This document shows positions 20,040 to 29,004 of a stretch of 64,000 bases of DNA, one piece after another; position 1 is the first letter of the stretch; each line of letters begins with the position of its first letter. The stretch covers positions 62,001 through 126,000 of the forward strand of contig NZ_QJST01000002.1 in NCBI RefSeq assembly GCF_003226255.1, in the 5' to 3' direction. The stretch comes from Idiomarina fontislapidosi (lineage in GTDB: Bacteria; Pseudomonadota; Gammaproteobacteria; Enterobacterales; Alteromonadaceae). Below the pieces are notes generated by a model. The model was not told where the DNA came from. It saw only the letters and a list, made by a program, of their open reading frames with translations, and ran no database searches. The position numbers and the translations under genes were made by a program.

Positions 20040-22169
20040 ATGTTGCGTTTATTTGTGTCCTGCGCGAAAGGCATGGAACAATTACTAGAAACTGAGCTGA
20101 AAACACTGGGTGCTCAGTCAATTACGGTGACTCAAGCTGGATGCTATGTGGATGCGGAACTTAAGCTCGCTTACACCATCGCGCTGTGGTCTCGGTTAGC
20201 CAGTCGTGTATTAGTTGAGTTAGGTCGTGCAGAAACATTAAACGCAGAGCAAATTCAGCAAGCGATTAGCGTGTACGACTGGACACAGGTGATGCGTGAC
20301 ACGCACAGCTTTGTGGTGGACTTTCATGGCACCAATGATGAAATCCGCAATACGCAGTTTGGCGCACAAGTTGTAAAAGATGGCATTATTGATTTCTTTA
20401 GAGGACGTAACGCACAGCGTCCTAATGTTGATAAGCAGGTGCCCGATATTCGTGTTAATGCGCGGTATCACAAAAACGAGCTGATTTGGTCGTTAGACTT
20501 TTCAGGGGGCGGATTGCATCAACGTGGATACCGTAAACAACAGGGGGAGGCGCCTTTACGCGAAACACTCGCCGCAGCGGTACTGATGCGTGCTGGGATT
20601 CATCAACAGTTAGAGCAGGATGATCCCGTCATTCTTGATCCGTTCTGTGGCTCGGGCACACTTGTGATAGAAGCGGCCATGATAGCTGCCGACCAGGCAC
20701 CGGGGTTAAATCGTCGTGACTGGGGCTTTTTACGCTGGGTCGGGCATGACCGTAGCGTATGGCACAGCGTACTTGAGGATGCCGAACAGCGCTTTAAAAC
20801 AGGTCGTAATGAAATGACGGCACGCTTTTATGCCAGTGATATGAATCCGAAGCTCATTGGTATTGCGAAAGAAAACGCCGCACGCTGCCAATTGGGTCAG
20901 TTTATTCAGTTTGATACGGCTGATGCGTTGGATATCCAAGCACCTGCAGAACAAGGCTTACTCATTGCCAACCCGCCTTATGGTGAACGCCTAGGTGAAG
21001 AGGTTGAGACACTGCTTTTATATCGCCGTTTTGGTCGTCAGTTGAAACAATCATTTTTAGGTTGGCAGGTTGCGTTGCTTGCAGGTGATGAAAGCCTGCT
21101 GAAGCGATTAAAACTGCGTAGCCATAAAAAATACGCGTTTATGAATGGTCCGATTGCGACCACTTTGGCGCTTTTCGACCTCACAAAAGAGCAAGTTGAG
21201 TTTACAGAAAGTCAATCCGAGGACTTGTCAAATAGGCTCAAAAAGAATTATGCCAAACTTTCGAAGTGGGCACGTAAAGAAGGACTCGACGCATGGCGGG
21301 TCTACGATGCTGACTTGCCGGAATACAATGCAGCGATTGATATTTATGGCGATCACCTGGTGATACAAGAGTATGCACCACCGAAAACGATTCCTGATGG
21401 TGTTGCGACTGACCGTCTATGGCACCTCGTGGAAATGGTCGCTGAGACATTGCCATTTGATTCAAGCAATATCGTACTCAAAGTACGCAAACGCCAGAAA
21501 GGACAAGAGCAATACGAGCGTCGCAATCGTCAGAAGCAAGACAGTGTGATTTTTAATGTACAAGAGTACGGTGCTCAGTTTGAGGTTAACTTAACGGATT
21601 ACTTGGATACTGGCTTGTTCCTCGACCACCGCTTGGTGAGAAAAGAGCTGTTTGATAAATGCGAAGACCTCGATGTGCTGAACCTGTTTAGCTATACCTG
21701 TACTGCCTCTGTACAGGCAGCCTTAGGTGGTGCTCATTCGGTGACATCGGTTGATATGTCAAAGACCTATCTCGCGTGGGGCGAGCGTAATTTCCATCTT
21801 AATGGACTACGTGGCGACCAGTACGAGTTTATTCAAGCAGACTGCTTTACTTGGATGCGTGACCAGCGTGATGACAGACGCTATGACGTGATTTTTATCG
21901 ATCCGCCTACATTTAGTAACTCAAAGCGCATGACAGGCACCTTGGATATCCAACGTGATCATGTCGGCTTACTTAAAACGGCGGGTCGTTTGCTGAATGA
22001 AGGTGGCGTGATTCTATTCTCGAACAACCGTAAGAAGTTTAAGATAGACGAAGAGGGGCTCGAAAAGGCGGGTTACTCGGTGAACAATCAAACGGATGCT
22101 TCGATCCCCGAAGACTTTAAGCGTCACAAGGGCATTCACCATTACTTTATTATTAGCAAAGATTATTAG
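20040..22169 (+). CDS. rlmKL: Bifunctional 23S rRNA methyltransferase RlmKL (m2G2445 and m7G2069)
   Basis: Two-domain enzyme that methylates helix 74 guanines of 23S rRNA during large-subunit assembly. The 709 aa compare with 702 in E. coli. A THUMP domain spans about 45-155. The RlmL methyltransferase has [14 protein letters not shown] and the catalytic [12 protein letters not shown], and the C-terminal RlmK domain (about 430-709) has [19 protein letters not shown] and [14 protein letters not shown] at 20040 gives [20 protein letters not shown], the usual N-terminus. A glutaredoxin-like gene and uup follow closely. Confidence 0.96.
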   Translation: MLRLFVSCAKGMEQLLETELKTLGAQSITVTQAGCYVDAELKLAYTIALWSRLASRVLVELGRAETLNAEQIQQAISVYDWTQVMRDTHSFVVDFHGTNDEIRNTQFGAQVVKDGIIDFFRGRNAQRPNVDKQVPDIRVNARYHKNELIWSLDFSGGGLHQRGYRKQQGEAPLRETLAAAVLMRAGIHQQLEQDDPVILDPFCGSGTLVIEAAMIAADQAPGLNRRDWGFLRWVGHDRSVWHSVLEDAEQRFKTGRNEMTARFYASDMNPKLIGIAKENAARCQLGQFIQFDTADALDIQAPAEQGLLIANPPYGERLGEEVETLLLYRRFGRQLKQSFLGWQVALLAGDESLLKRLKLRSHKKYAFMNGPIATTLALFDLTKEQVEFTESQSEDLSNRLKKNYAKLSKWARKEGLDAWRVYDADLPEYNAAIDIYGDHLVIQEYAPPKTIPDGVATDRLWHLVEMVAETLPFDSSNIVLKVRKRQKGQEQYERRNRQKQDSVIFNVQEYGAQFEVNLTDYLDTGLFLDHRLVRKELFDKCEDLDVLNLFSYTCTASVQAALGGAHSVTSVDMSKTYLAWGERNFHLNGLRGDQYEFIQADCFTWMRDQRDDRRYDVIFIDPPTFSNSKRMTGTLDIQRDHVGLLKTAGRLLNEGGVILFSNNRKKFKIDEEGLEKAGYSVNNQTDASIPEDFKRHKGIHHYFIISKDY

Positions 22170-22177
22170 GTGGAAGC

Positions 22178-22408
22178 GTGCATTATCTATTAACCAAGCC
22201 ACATTGCCCGTTGTGTAAAGAAGCATTATTGCTATTGAATCAATTGGATCTCGATGAACCTATCGAGTTGGGCGTCGTTGATATCAGTACAGATGAAGCA
22301 CTTCAAAAAGAATATGGTTGGCTCGTGCCGGTATTAATTGATGCCGATGACAACGAGCTGCGGTGGCCTTTTGATGCGCAAAAGGCAAAGGAGTTTATCG
22401 AATCATGA
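22178..22408 (+). CDS. Glutaredoxin-like protein (DUF836)
   Basis: A 76-aa thioredoxin-fold protein. CPLC at residues 10-13 takes the place of the glutaredoxin active site, and VPVLI gives the cis-proline loop. It is thus a small thiol-disulfide protein of unknown partner. Start GTG 22178 is preceded by AGGTGGA. It lies 8 bases after rlmKL, and its last 4 bases overlap the uup start (ATGA), indicating coupled translation. The rlmKL-DUF836-uup order is common in Vibrio, Shewanella and relatives. Confidence 0.87.
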   Translation: MHYLLTKPHCPLCKEALLLLNQLDLDEPIELGVVDISTDEALQKEYGWLVPVLIDADDNELRWPFDAQKAKEFIES

Positions 22409-24327
22409 GTTTGATACGCGTTCAGGATGCACAGCTTGCTTTTGGTGCTGATGCTATCCTCGATCATGCTGAGTTTATATTAGAAGCTGGCGAGCGAGTG
22501 TGTTTGGTCGGGCGTAATGGGGCGGGTAAGTCCACCTTATTAAAAGTGATTGACCAAGAAATTAATCTTGATGACGGTCAGGTTCAGTACGTTGGCGACA
22601 CCGTCGTTACACGTTTACCGCAGGATCCGCCCGCTCAGTTAGAAATGTCAGTTTACGATTATGTTGCTCAAGCACTCGCCGATGTGGGTGAAAAGCTCAA
22701 CGAGTTTAATCGCTTGTCGAGTTTGATCGCAGATGATCCCAGTGATGAAATGATGCGGGCATTGGATAATTTACAAACGCAAATTGATGCAAATAACGGG
22801 TGGCAGTTTGCTACACGTATTGAGCAAGTCTTAACCCGGCTAAGTCTGCCTGCTGATGTATCCATGTCGCAATTGTCAGGCGGTTGGTTGCGTCGCGTAG
22901 CGCTTGCCCGTGCGCTGGTTGTCGACCCCGATGTGTTGTTGCTTGATGAGCCGACCAACCACTTAGATGTTGATATGGTTCAGTGGCTAGAAGAACAATT
23001 GTTGCAGTTTAACGGCGCCATTTTGTTTATCAGCCACGACCGTGCCTTTATCCGCAAACTAGCAACTCGTATTGTCGATTTAGATCGTGGTCATTTAACG
23101 TCGTTTCCTGGTAACTATGACAGCTATATCGCGAAGAAGCAGGAGCTATTGGAGATTGAGCAGTCGCAAAATGCGGAGTTTGATAAGAAGCTTGCGGCTG
23201 AAGAAACCTGGATTCGTCAGGGCATAAAAGCCCGCCGTACGCGCAATGAAGGCCGCGTACGGGCATTGCAGCAATTACGTAAAGAACGCGCACAACGTCG
23301 CGAACTTCAAGGCAATGCGAAGATGCAAGTCAACCAAGCGCAACGCTCAGGCAAACGGGTGTTTGAGGGCGAGCATGTTTCGTTGAGCTTTGATAAACCC
23401 ATTATTCGGGATCTCGACTTGCTACTCCAGCGCGGCGATAAAATCGCTTTGGTGGGGCCTAATGGTTGCGGTAAGAGTACCTTGATTAAGGTGATTTTGG
23501 GTGAACAATCCGTTGATGCGGGTAACATCAAGCTCGGTACCAATCTAGAAGTGGCTTACTTTGATCAACATCGTTCGCAACTTGACCCGGAAAAATCGGT
23601 GATGGATAACGTTGGTGATGGTAAACAAGATATCGTGTTCCAGGGACGCCCACGTCACATTCTCAGCTATTTACAAGACTTCTTATTTAGTCCAAAGCAG
23701 TCACGTACACCTGTGCGCGCATTGTCGGGTGGTGAACGTAACCGTGCTCTGTTGGCCAAAATACTGCTCAAACCTAGCAATATTTTGGTACTCGATGAGC
23801 CAACCAACGATTTGGATATTGAAACTCTTGAGTTACTTGAGCAAATTATTGCGGACTACGAAGGAACGGTTTTGCTGGTCAGCCACGACCGTGAATTCGT
23901 GGATAATACGGCAACCTCAGTGCTGCTGTTTGAAGGCGAAGGGCATATTACCGAAATATTTGGCGGGTTTTCCGAGATTGAGCATTATCTCGCGCGTAAA
24001 AGTTCGCCCGAGTATGGAACAAAATCGGCATCAAAAGAGTCAGAGAAGCCGTCTACGCAACAAAGTAACAACAAGGGTTCAGTAACTAAGCAGAAAAAGT
24101 TATCCTACAAGTTACAACGAGAACTCGAAGAGTTGCCTGCACAAATAGAAAAATTAGAAGCTGAAATTGAAACACTGCAGCAACAAATGAATGAACCGGA
24201 GTTTTTCTCTCAACCCATCGATGTCACGCAGCCCGTGATGGAGCAGGCAGGGGCTCTTGAAGAGCAACTGATGAGCTATTTAGAGCGTTGGGAAGAACTC
24301 GAAAATTTATCAAAACAGAGTAGTTAA
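22405..24327 (+). CDS. uup: ABC-F ATPase Uup
   Basis: Soluble ABC-F protein with two ATPase domains, linked in E. coli to ribosome function, ribosome assembly and reduced transposon excision. The 640 aa contain Walker A motifs GRNGAGKST and GPNGCGKST, signatures LSGGWLRRVALARAL and LSGGERNRALLAKIL, Walker B LLLDEPTNHLD and LVLDEPTNDLD, the interdomain linker (about 240-310, rich in Arg) and the C-terminal coiled coil (about 560-640) that marks Uup. There are no membrane segments. It starts in the last codons of the glutaredoxin-like gene. A DUF3466 gene follows after 5 bases. Confidence 0.95.
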   Translation: MSLIRVQDAQLAFGADAILDHAEFILEAGERVCLVGRNGAGKSTLLKVIDQEINLDDGQVQYVGDTVVTRLPQDPPAQLEMSVYDYVAQALADVGEKLNEFNRLSSLIADDPSDEMMRALDNLQTQIDANNGWQFATRIEQVLTRLSLPADVSMSQLSGGWLRRVALARALVVDPDVLLLDEPTNHLDVDMVQWLEEQLLQFNGAILFISHDRAFIRKLATRIVDLDRGHLTSFPGNYDSYIAKKQELLEIEQSQNAEFDKKLAAEETWIRQGIKARRTRNEGRVRALQQLRKERAQRRELQGNAKMQVNQAQRSGKRVFEGEHVSLSFDKPIIRDLDLLLQRGDKIALVGPNGCGKSTLIKVILGEQSVDAGNIKLGTNLEVAYFDQHRSQLDPEKSVMDNVGDGKQDIVFQGRPRHILSYLQDFLFSPKQSRTPVRALSGGERNRALLAKILLKPSNILVLDEPTNDLDIETLELLEQIIADYEGTVLLVSHDREFVDNTATSVLLFEGEGHITEIFGGFSEIEHYLARKSSPEYGTKSASKESEKPSTQQSNNKGSVTKQKKLSYKLQRELEELPAQIEKLEAEIETLQQQMNEPEFFSQPIDVTQPVMEQAGALEEQLMSYLERWEELENLSKQSS

Positions 24328-24332
24328 CCGTG

Positions 24333-26057
24333 ATGAAACCATTTTCTAAGCATTTATTGGTAGCGAGCGTATTGGCAGCCTGCAGTACCACCGCAGCCGC
24401 TGATACTTTCTCAATTGAAGAAATTGCAACGGCAGATAACTTCCGCAATAGTTTTCCGCGTGACATGAACGAGCAAGGGTTCATTGTAGGAATCTCAAGC
24501 TTTCCGACGGATGTTGATATTGATTTAAGCCAGTTGACTGCATCGCAATTGGCGAGTCTTGGCATTACTGATATTGATGAAGTTGATGAGCTTACGCCGG
24601 CGCAGTACGAGTTTATTATCAACTCATTAGCGACCAATGAAAACAGCAACTTCTTACAAAAGCCGATCGCTTCCTATCAGGCATTTTTGTACGACGGTAT
24701 GACATTACCCGTCTCGTTTTTTAACGATCCAGAAGATGTTTCTACGATTACCTACCTTAACAGTATCAACGGCTCGAATACCGCTGTAGGTATGGGCTAC
24801 GGTTCCTATAAGCCGGTTGAGTTTAGTTATATCAATAGTGAAGACGAAGAAGTCACGAATACATTCTACGTGCGTGATTTCATTTCACGCGGTGTTTGGT
24901 ATCAAGATGGTCAAACAGCGACTGTTACGCCTCCTGAACAAGCAATCCTGGGTGGTGAAAGCGCCATCATGGACGTTAACGAAAGCGGCTTAGCAGCTGG
25001 CTATGCGAGTGTGGCGTTAAGTCCAGGTGCAGAGAGCACGATCGAGAACTGTACGCCGCCGGAAGATAGTGACGCTGTGCAAACTCGTCCTCTCGAAGTG
25101 TGTGCCTCTGAACTATGGCTTGATCTTCATAATGCGTCGGCCAACAACATCGCGCCGATCTTGTATTACACGCGCTCAAATTACGCGTCACGCCGTTCAA
25201 TCTATGACGTCCGTGGCTTCTTGTGGCAGTTAGATGCCAGCGGTGAAGTGATTTCTTCTGTTGAGCTAGGCACACTTGAAGAACGTCGTGAAGATGATGA
25301 GTCTGATTTCTCAAGCTATGCCTATGCTGTCAATAACAACGGCATTGCAGCGGGTCAGAGCTTCACCTACCACCCAGACCGCGGCGCTATCCGTATGCCT
25401 GCAATCTTCGTGGATGGTGAAGCGATTGCTGTGACTGAGAACGATGAATACTTCTGGGGATCAGCGAACGATATCAATGACAATAACCGCGCAGTAGGTT
25501 ATCTAACGACTACACGTGCCGCTAACCTGCGTAACATTGGTTTCTATTATGATGTCGATAGCGCCACAATGGAAACCCTACCAGGTTTCTTTGAAGGTTC
25601 TTCAACGGTGCCTAGCGATATTAACAATAATGGCTTGGTCGTGGGTACCGGCGAAATCGAACCCACGTTGTCGTCTTCACGCCGTCGTGTCGGCTTCTTG
25701 TATGACACAACCGCGGATGATGCTCAGTTCATTAACTTGAATGATGCGATTGCTTGCGATAGCCAATATTTTATCGTGGACGCACGTGCGATTACTGATT
25801 CAGGTGAAATCGTTGCTTCAGCGCTAAAAACTGAAGAGTACATTGATGGTGATGGCGAAACGCAATCTCGCGAAGTGGCGGTGACCATTAAAATGGACCC
25901 GATTGAGGGTGAACTCAATAATTGTCGCCAAGAAGAGAATAAAGTAGAGCGTAGTGGCGCGAGTTTCGGCGGCTTACCGCTGGCTAGCTTATCATTACTC
26001 GGCTTCTTTATTACACTTTCGCGCCGTCGCCAGCATAAAAATATCAAAAAATCATAA
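24333..26057 (+). CDS. DUF3466 family exported protein with HAF-type repeats and GlyGly-CTERM-like tail
   Basis: A 574-aa secreted or surface protein of unknown function. The N-terminus is a signal peptide (KHLLVASVLAACSTTAAA). The body holds repeated short motifs such as MNEQGFIVG, VNNNGIAAG, INDNNRAVGY and INNNGLVVG, resembling HAF-type extracellular repeats that can form a beta-propeller. The C-terminus, SGASFGGLPLASLSLLGFF plus a membrane stretch and RRR, fits the GlyGly-CTERM sorting pattern cut by rhombosortase. ATG 24333 is preferred to an adjacent GTG 24330. Next to uup, as in Vibrio and Shewanella relatives. Mature protein is acidic. Confidence 0.85.
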   Translation: MKPFSKHLLVASVLAACSTTAAADTFSIEEIATADNFRNSFPRDMNEQGFIVGISSFPTDVDIDLSQLTASQLASLGITDIDEVDELTPAQYEFIINSLATNENSNFLQKPIASYQAFLYDGMTLPVSFFNDPEDVSTITYLNSINGSNTAVGMGYGSYKPVEFSYINSEDEEVTNTFYVRDFISRGVWYQDGQTATVTPPEQAILGGESAIMDVNESGLAAGYASVALSPGAESTIENCTPPEDSDAVQTRPLEVCASELWLDLHNASANNIAPILYYTRSNYASRRSIYDVRGFLWQLDASGEVISSVELGTLEERREDDESDFSSYAYAVNNNGIAAGQSFTYHPDRGAIRMPAIFVDGEAIAVTENDEYFWGSANDINDNNRAVGYLTTTRAANLRNIGFYYDVDSATMETLPGFFEGSSTVPSDINNNGLVVGTGEIEPTLSSSRRRVGFLYDTTADDAQFINLNDAIACDSQYFIVDARAITDSGEIVASALKTEEYIDGDGETQSREVAVTIKMDPIEGELNNCRQEENKVERSGASFGGLPLASLSLLGFFITLSRRRQHKNIKKS

Positions 26058-26070
26058 AGAAAATATCATA

Positions 26071-26127
26071 AAAAAGTAACATAGTTTCAACTTGTTAGGG
26101 ATTTGCAAGTGGGCTGTGTTACTTTTT
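26071..26127 (+). terminator. Long two-tier hairpin after the DUF3466 gene, probable terminator
   Basis: Outer arms of 14 bases (26071-26084, 26114-26127) pair with one G-U: AAAAAGTAACATAG with CTGTGTTACTTTTT. An inner pair ACTTG/CAAGT (26090-26094, 26106-26110) extends it. The arm ends in five T followed by C. The location 13 bases after a stop suits termination in both directions, though the stem is longer and less GC-rich than the other terminators here. Confidence 0.65.
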
Positions 26128-26152
26128 CGTATTGAACTATCCTGGTTTCGCG

Positions 26153-26196
26153 TTATCAATAGTAGGGAGAGCAGTCGTTATGTTCTCTATTGATAA
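26153..26196. repeat. Inverted repeat upstream of rmf
   Basis: Perfect 10-base arms TTATCAATAG (26153-26162) and CTATTGATAA (26187-26196), separated by 24 bases. The left arm overlaps a possible -10 box (TATCAA, 26154-26159, 16 bases after TTGAAC at 26132-26137). It could be a pair of operator sites or an RNA hairpin in the rmf leader; function is unproven. Confidence 0.5.
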
Positions 26197-26233
26197 TCAC
26201 AACCGAATAAAAAAGTGAAAAAGGGGTAGTTTT

Positions 26234-26410
26234 ATGAAAAGACAGAAGCGCGATCGCTTTGAAAGAGCCCACACTCAAGGCTTTAAAGCCGGATTATCAG
26301 GACGCTCGAAGGATCAGTGTCCGTATCAAACCCAAGACGACTTTAGGTCTCAATGGTTAGGCGGTTGGCGAGATGCCATGGAGGCGAGGGGGACCGGCTT
26401 ATTCCGCTAA
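26234..26410 (+). CDS. rmf: Ribosome modulation factor
   Basis: A 58-aa basic protein that dimerises 70S ribosomes into inactive 100S particles in stationary phase or stress. Translation of this short frame gives MKRQKRDRFERAHTQGFKAG, then SGRSKDQCPYQT and SQWLGGWRDAM, nearly the same as E. coli RMF (55 aa). AAGGGG before ATG 26234 serves as ribosome binding site. It is convergent with fabA, the same rmf-fabA pairing as in E. coli. The upstream region holds an inverted repeat and a possible 12-codon leader frame. A strong terminator follows 23 bases after the stop. Confidence 0.96.
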   Translation: MKRQKRDRFERAHTQGFKAGLSGRSKDQCPYQTQDDFRSQWLGGWRDAMEARGTGLFR

Positions 26411-26432
26411 ATGTCTCATCAGATTGATATAC

Positions 26433-26462
26433 AAACGCCGGCAAGCAGCCGGCGTTTTTTTA
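26433..26462 (+). terminator. Terminator between rmf and fabA
   Basis: Ten-base stem AAACGCCGGC (26433-26442) / GCCGGCGTTT (26448-26457), loop AAGCA, followed by further T. It lies between converging genes; the T-run favours the rmf direction, but the symmetric stem may serve fabA too. Confidence 0.92.
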
Positions 26463-26480
26463 TGCAGTTTATACGTTGTT

Positions 26481-26993
26481 TTAGAACGTACTGGTATCCG
26501 TAAATAAACCGACCTTTAAATCTTTAGCGGTATAGATAGGGCGACCATCAACTTCGACCACACCATCACCTACACCCATAAAGAGTTTGCGTTTAATGAC
26601 ACGCTTCATGTCGATTTTATAAGTCACTTTGCTGTGGTGCGGAAGGATCTGACCGGTAAACTTAACTTCGCCGACACCTAATGCACGTCCTCGTCCTGGG
26701 CCGCCAGACCAACCTAGATAAAACCCAACTAATTGCCACATTGCATCTAAGCCTAAGCAACCTGGCATCACAGGGTCACCCTTAAAGTGGCAGTCAAAAA
26801 ACCACAAATCAGGATTAATATCTAATTCTGCATGAATAAACCCTTTGTCATGCGCGCCACCTTTTTCGGTAATGTTAACGATGCGATCCATCATCAACAT
26901 GTCGGGAGCGGGTAAGCGACTGTTACCTGGACCAAATAATTCGCCTTCACTGCATGCAATCAGATCTTCGCGAGAAAAACTCGATTGATTCAT
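26481..26993 (-). CDS. fabA: 3-hydroxydecanoyl-ACP dehydratase/isomerase FabA
   Basis: Cytosolic hotdog-fold enzyme that makes trans-2- and cis-3-decenoyl-ACP, the branch point to unsaturated fatty acids. The 170 aa match E. coli FabA (172). The active-site pair is His69 ([12 protein letters not shown]) and Asp83 (LGLDAMW). AAAGG stands before the ATG. The upstream region carries a promoter whose spacer is a perfect palindrome of FabR/DesT type, so repression linked to unsaturated acyl supply is likely. Upstream on the same strand is lonH, as in E. coli. Confidence 0.97.
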   Translation of the reverse strand: MNQSSFSREDLIACSEGELFGPGNSRLPAPDMLMMDRIVNITEKGGAHDKGFIHAELDINPDLWFFDCHFKGDPVMPGCLGLDAMWQLVGFYLGWSGGPGRGRALGVGEVKFTGQILPHHSKVTYKIDMKRVIKRKLFMGVGDGVVEVDGRPIYTAKDLKVGLFTDTSTF

Positions 26994-27032
26994 AACGACC
27001 TTTTTTGTTGTATACCACTGAAATCAAGTTGC

Positions 27033-27061
27033 AGTTTAGCGTACAGCTGTACGCTAAACAA
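27033..27061 (-). promoter_or_regulatory. fabA promoter with FabR-like palindromic operator
   Basis: On the minus strand, TTGTTT (27056-27061), 17-base spacer, TAAACT (27033-27038). The 26 bases 27034-27059 form a perfect palindrome: half-site GTTTAGCGTACAG followed by its exact complement. The core AGCGTACA-n-TGTACGCT resembles the FabR (E. coli) and DesT (Pseudomonas) operators of unsaturated fatty-acid genes. A TetR-family repressor bound here would block RNA polymerase. Confidence 0.75.
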
Positions 27062-27090
27062 CTCCGATTAGTGGAAGTCCGCGCTTTGAA

Positions 27091-29004
27091 TCAACCGAAC
27101 CAGCGTTGCCACCAGGTTCGATTGTCCGATTCTTGTTCATTATGCGCGTTGAGTTTTACCTGTTTGTATAAGTCTTTCACAGGCATATCACATAAATATG
27201 ACAACGCTTCGTCGACATGATCAACGGTATGGATATGAAACAAGCCTCGTTCAACCGCTTCGACGATATCAGGACGCAGCACTAACTGCTTTTGGTTAGA
27301 CTCAGGAATTAATACTTGATGACTGCCATCGAGGCCTCGTAGTGCACATAAATCAAAAAAGCCTTCGATCTTCTCGTTTACTCCGCCTATGGCTTGCACT
27401 TGACCAAACTGGTCAATCGCCCCAGTCAGTGCGACCGACTGCTTGAACGGAACATCAGCGAGGGCACTGATAAGACAACACAGCTCGCCCAGCGAGGCGC
27501 TATCGCCGTCGACCTCGTGGTAAGACTGCTCAAAGACAACGGTTGCCGAAACTGACATGGGCTCATGACGCGCGAAGTGGTGTGCCAGATAAGCGCTTAA
27601 GATCATCACACCCTTTGTGTGAATGTTGCCCGAAAGCTCTGACTTACGCTCGATATCGATGATATCGCCGTCACCATAATGGATGGTCGCGGTAATCCGC
27701 GAGGGTTCACCGAACTCAACGCCGGCGACACTCACGACCGTCAAGCCATTCACCTGACCGACAACTTCGCCGGCAGTATCGATGCGTACTTCGTTATTAA
27801 GAATACTGCGTCGACTGACTTCTTCAATATAGCCACCGCGTTCACGCTGTTGTTTGATTGCATTGCGCACACTATCGCCGTCAATCTGAGTTTTTTCGTC
27901 GTGAGAAGCAACAGCATTCGCTTGTTTAAGTAGTTGAAGGAGGGCGATCGCATCTAAACTGAGCTCATGCTGATGCTCGGCCCAGCGGGATACTTCGGTT
28001 AATACCGCAGCGTAAGCATCTTCAGTCAGCGGTAAAACATCCGCGTTGTCCCAGACGTAATGTAGAAACTTAAAATAGTCAGTGATAGGGTGCTGATTAG
28101 TGTCGTAACGCGACTGAAAGTCGGCGACAAATGGAAATAGGTCACTGAAATCGTCATCATAATCGGTCAGCGTTGCATAGCTGCTCCGGCTTCCGACCAA
28201 GATGATTTTTATATCGATAGGTACCGGCTCTGGACGGTAAAAATAAGCCGCTCCAGCTTCCATCGTCGGTTGTGGCCACTCAAAATAACCGCTTTTTAGG
28301 ACTTCCTTTAAACGCTTATACATTGTTGGTTGCTCAAGCAACGCATCAATATCAATCGCCAATACACCACCATTCGCCTTGAGTAACCAACCCGGCTCGA
28401 GTAGATGTAAATCGGAACGCACGGTGCCACCAATGGATTGCGCGCCCATTTGTCCAAATAACTGCGCTTCTGATACCCGATCACAATAATAAAAAGGAGC
28501 AGGGTGCTCGTGCCCAACGATGACAGTGGCGAACTGGTCGGATGCGAAGTCATCAAAGGTCTTCTGTTTTACGCGCTGAACATAGTCGCGCAAAGCACGC
28601 GTATCAAACGTACTGACGAGCTCTTCAACCAGTTCATCGCGCTGGTCGAGCGGCTGTTGCAGGATGTGTTGCAACGCGCCAATCACCGCGAACGCGTTAC
28701 CCGATGGCACATTAACGCATAATGGACGTAGCCCATCATCTGGGTCGGCCAAATAGAGCCAATCGAACCAACGACTATGTTGCCAAGTCATTGTCGCAAA
28801 ACACTCATCAAACACTTCTTTATGATTAAAGCCGCGTGGGACGATCGCAAAACAGTGGCCATAAGCGCCTGTTTGGCGCAGTGAGGCGGCTAAACCATTG
28901 AGTGCACGTTGTTGACCCACGAGTAACTGTGAATCGCACTCTTTAGGTCTTAGCGATAACCATGCTTGGGTTTGGGGTGTTAGTTGCGAAGCGCTCAGCT
29001 GCAT
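27091..29004 (-). CDS. lonH: Lon-like protease LonH (YcbZ family)
   Basis: Serine protease with a Lon proteolytic domain, 637 aa (E. coli YcbZ 586). The Ser-Lys dyad is Ser502 (EVDGDSASLGE) and Lys545 (GGVNEKIEGF); the 43-residue spacing equals that of E. coli Lon. Conserved FGEPSRITATIHYGDG and ERKSELSGNIHTKGVMILSAYL also fit YcbZ/LonB-type proteins. The N-terminal half is a degenerate AAA-like region: no Walker A motif is visible where one would expect it (VPRGFNHKE), so ATP dependence is doubtful. AAGGAA precedes ATG 29004. Located upstream of fabA as in E. coli; the matP neighbour of E. coli is missing. Confidence 0.9.
   Translation of the reverse strand: MQLSASQLTPQTQAWLSLRPKECDSQLLVGQQRALNGLAASLRQTGAYGHCFAIVPRGFNHKEVFDECFATMTWQHSRWFDWLYLADPDDGLRPLCVNVPSGNAFAVIGALQHILQQPLDQRDELVEELVSTFDTRALRDYVQRVKQKTFDDFASDQFATVIVGHEHPAPFYYCDRVSEAQLFGQMGAQSIGGTVRSDLHLLEPGWLLKANGGVLAIDIDALLEQPTMYKRLKEVLKSGYFEWPQPTMEAGAAYFYRPEPVPIDIKIILVGSRSSYATLTDYDDDFSDLFPFVADFQSRYDTNQHPITDYFKFLHYVWDNADVLPLTEDAYAAVLTEVSRWAEHQHELSLDAIALLQLLKQANAVASHDEKTQIDGDSVRNAIKQQRERGGYIEEVSRRSILNNEVRIDTAGEVVGQVNGLTVVSVAGVEFGEPSRITATIHYGDGDIIDIERKSELSGNIHTKGVMILSAYLAHHFARHEPMSVSATVVFEQSYHEVDGDSASLGELCCLISALADVPFKQSVALTGAIDQFGQVQAIGGVNEKIEGFFDLCALRGLDGSHQVLIPESNQKQLVLRPDIVEAVERGLFHIHTVDHVDEALSYLCDMPVKDLYKQVKLNAHNEQESDNRTWWQRWFG

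Noticed and set aside
23612-24085. 157-codon open frame inside uup
   Set aside because: Lies fully within the second ATPase domain of Uup in another frame; composition is not protein-like.
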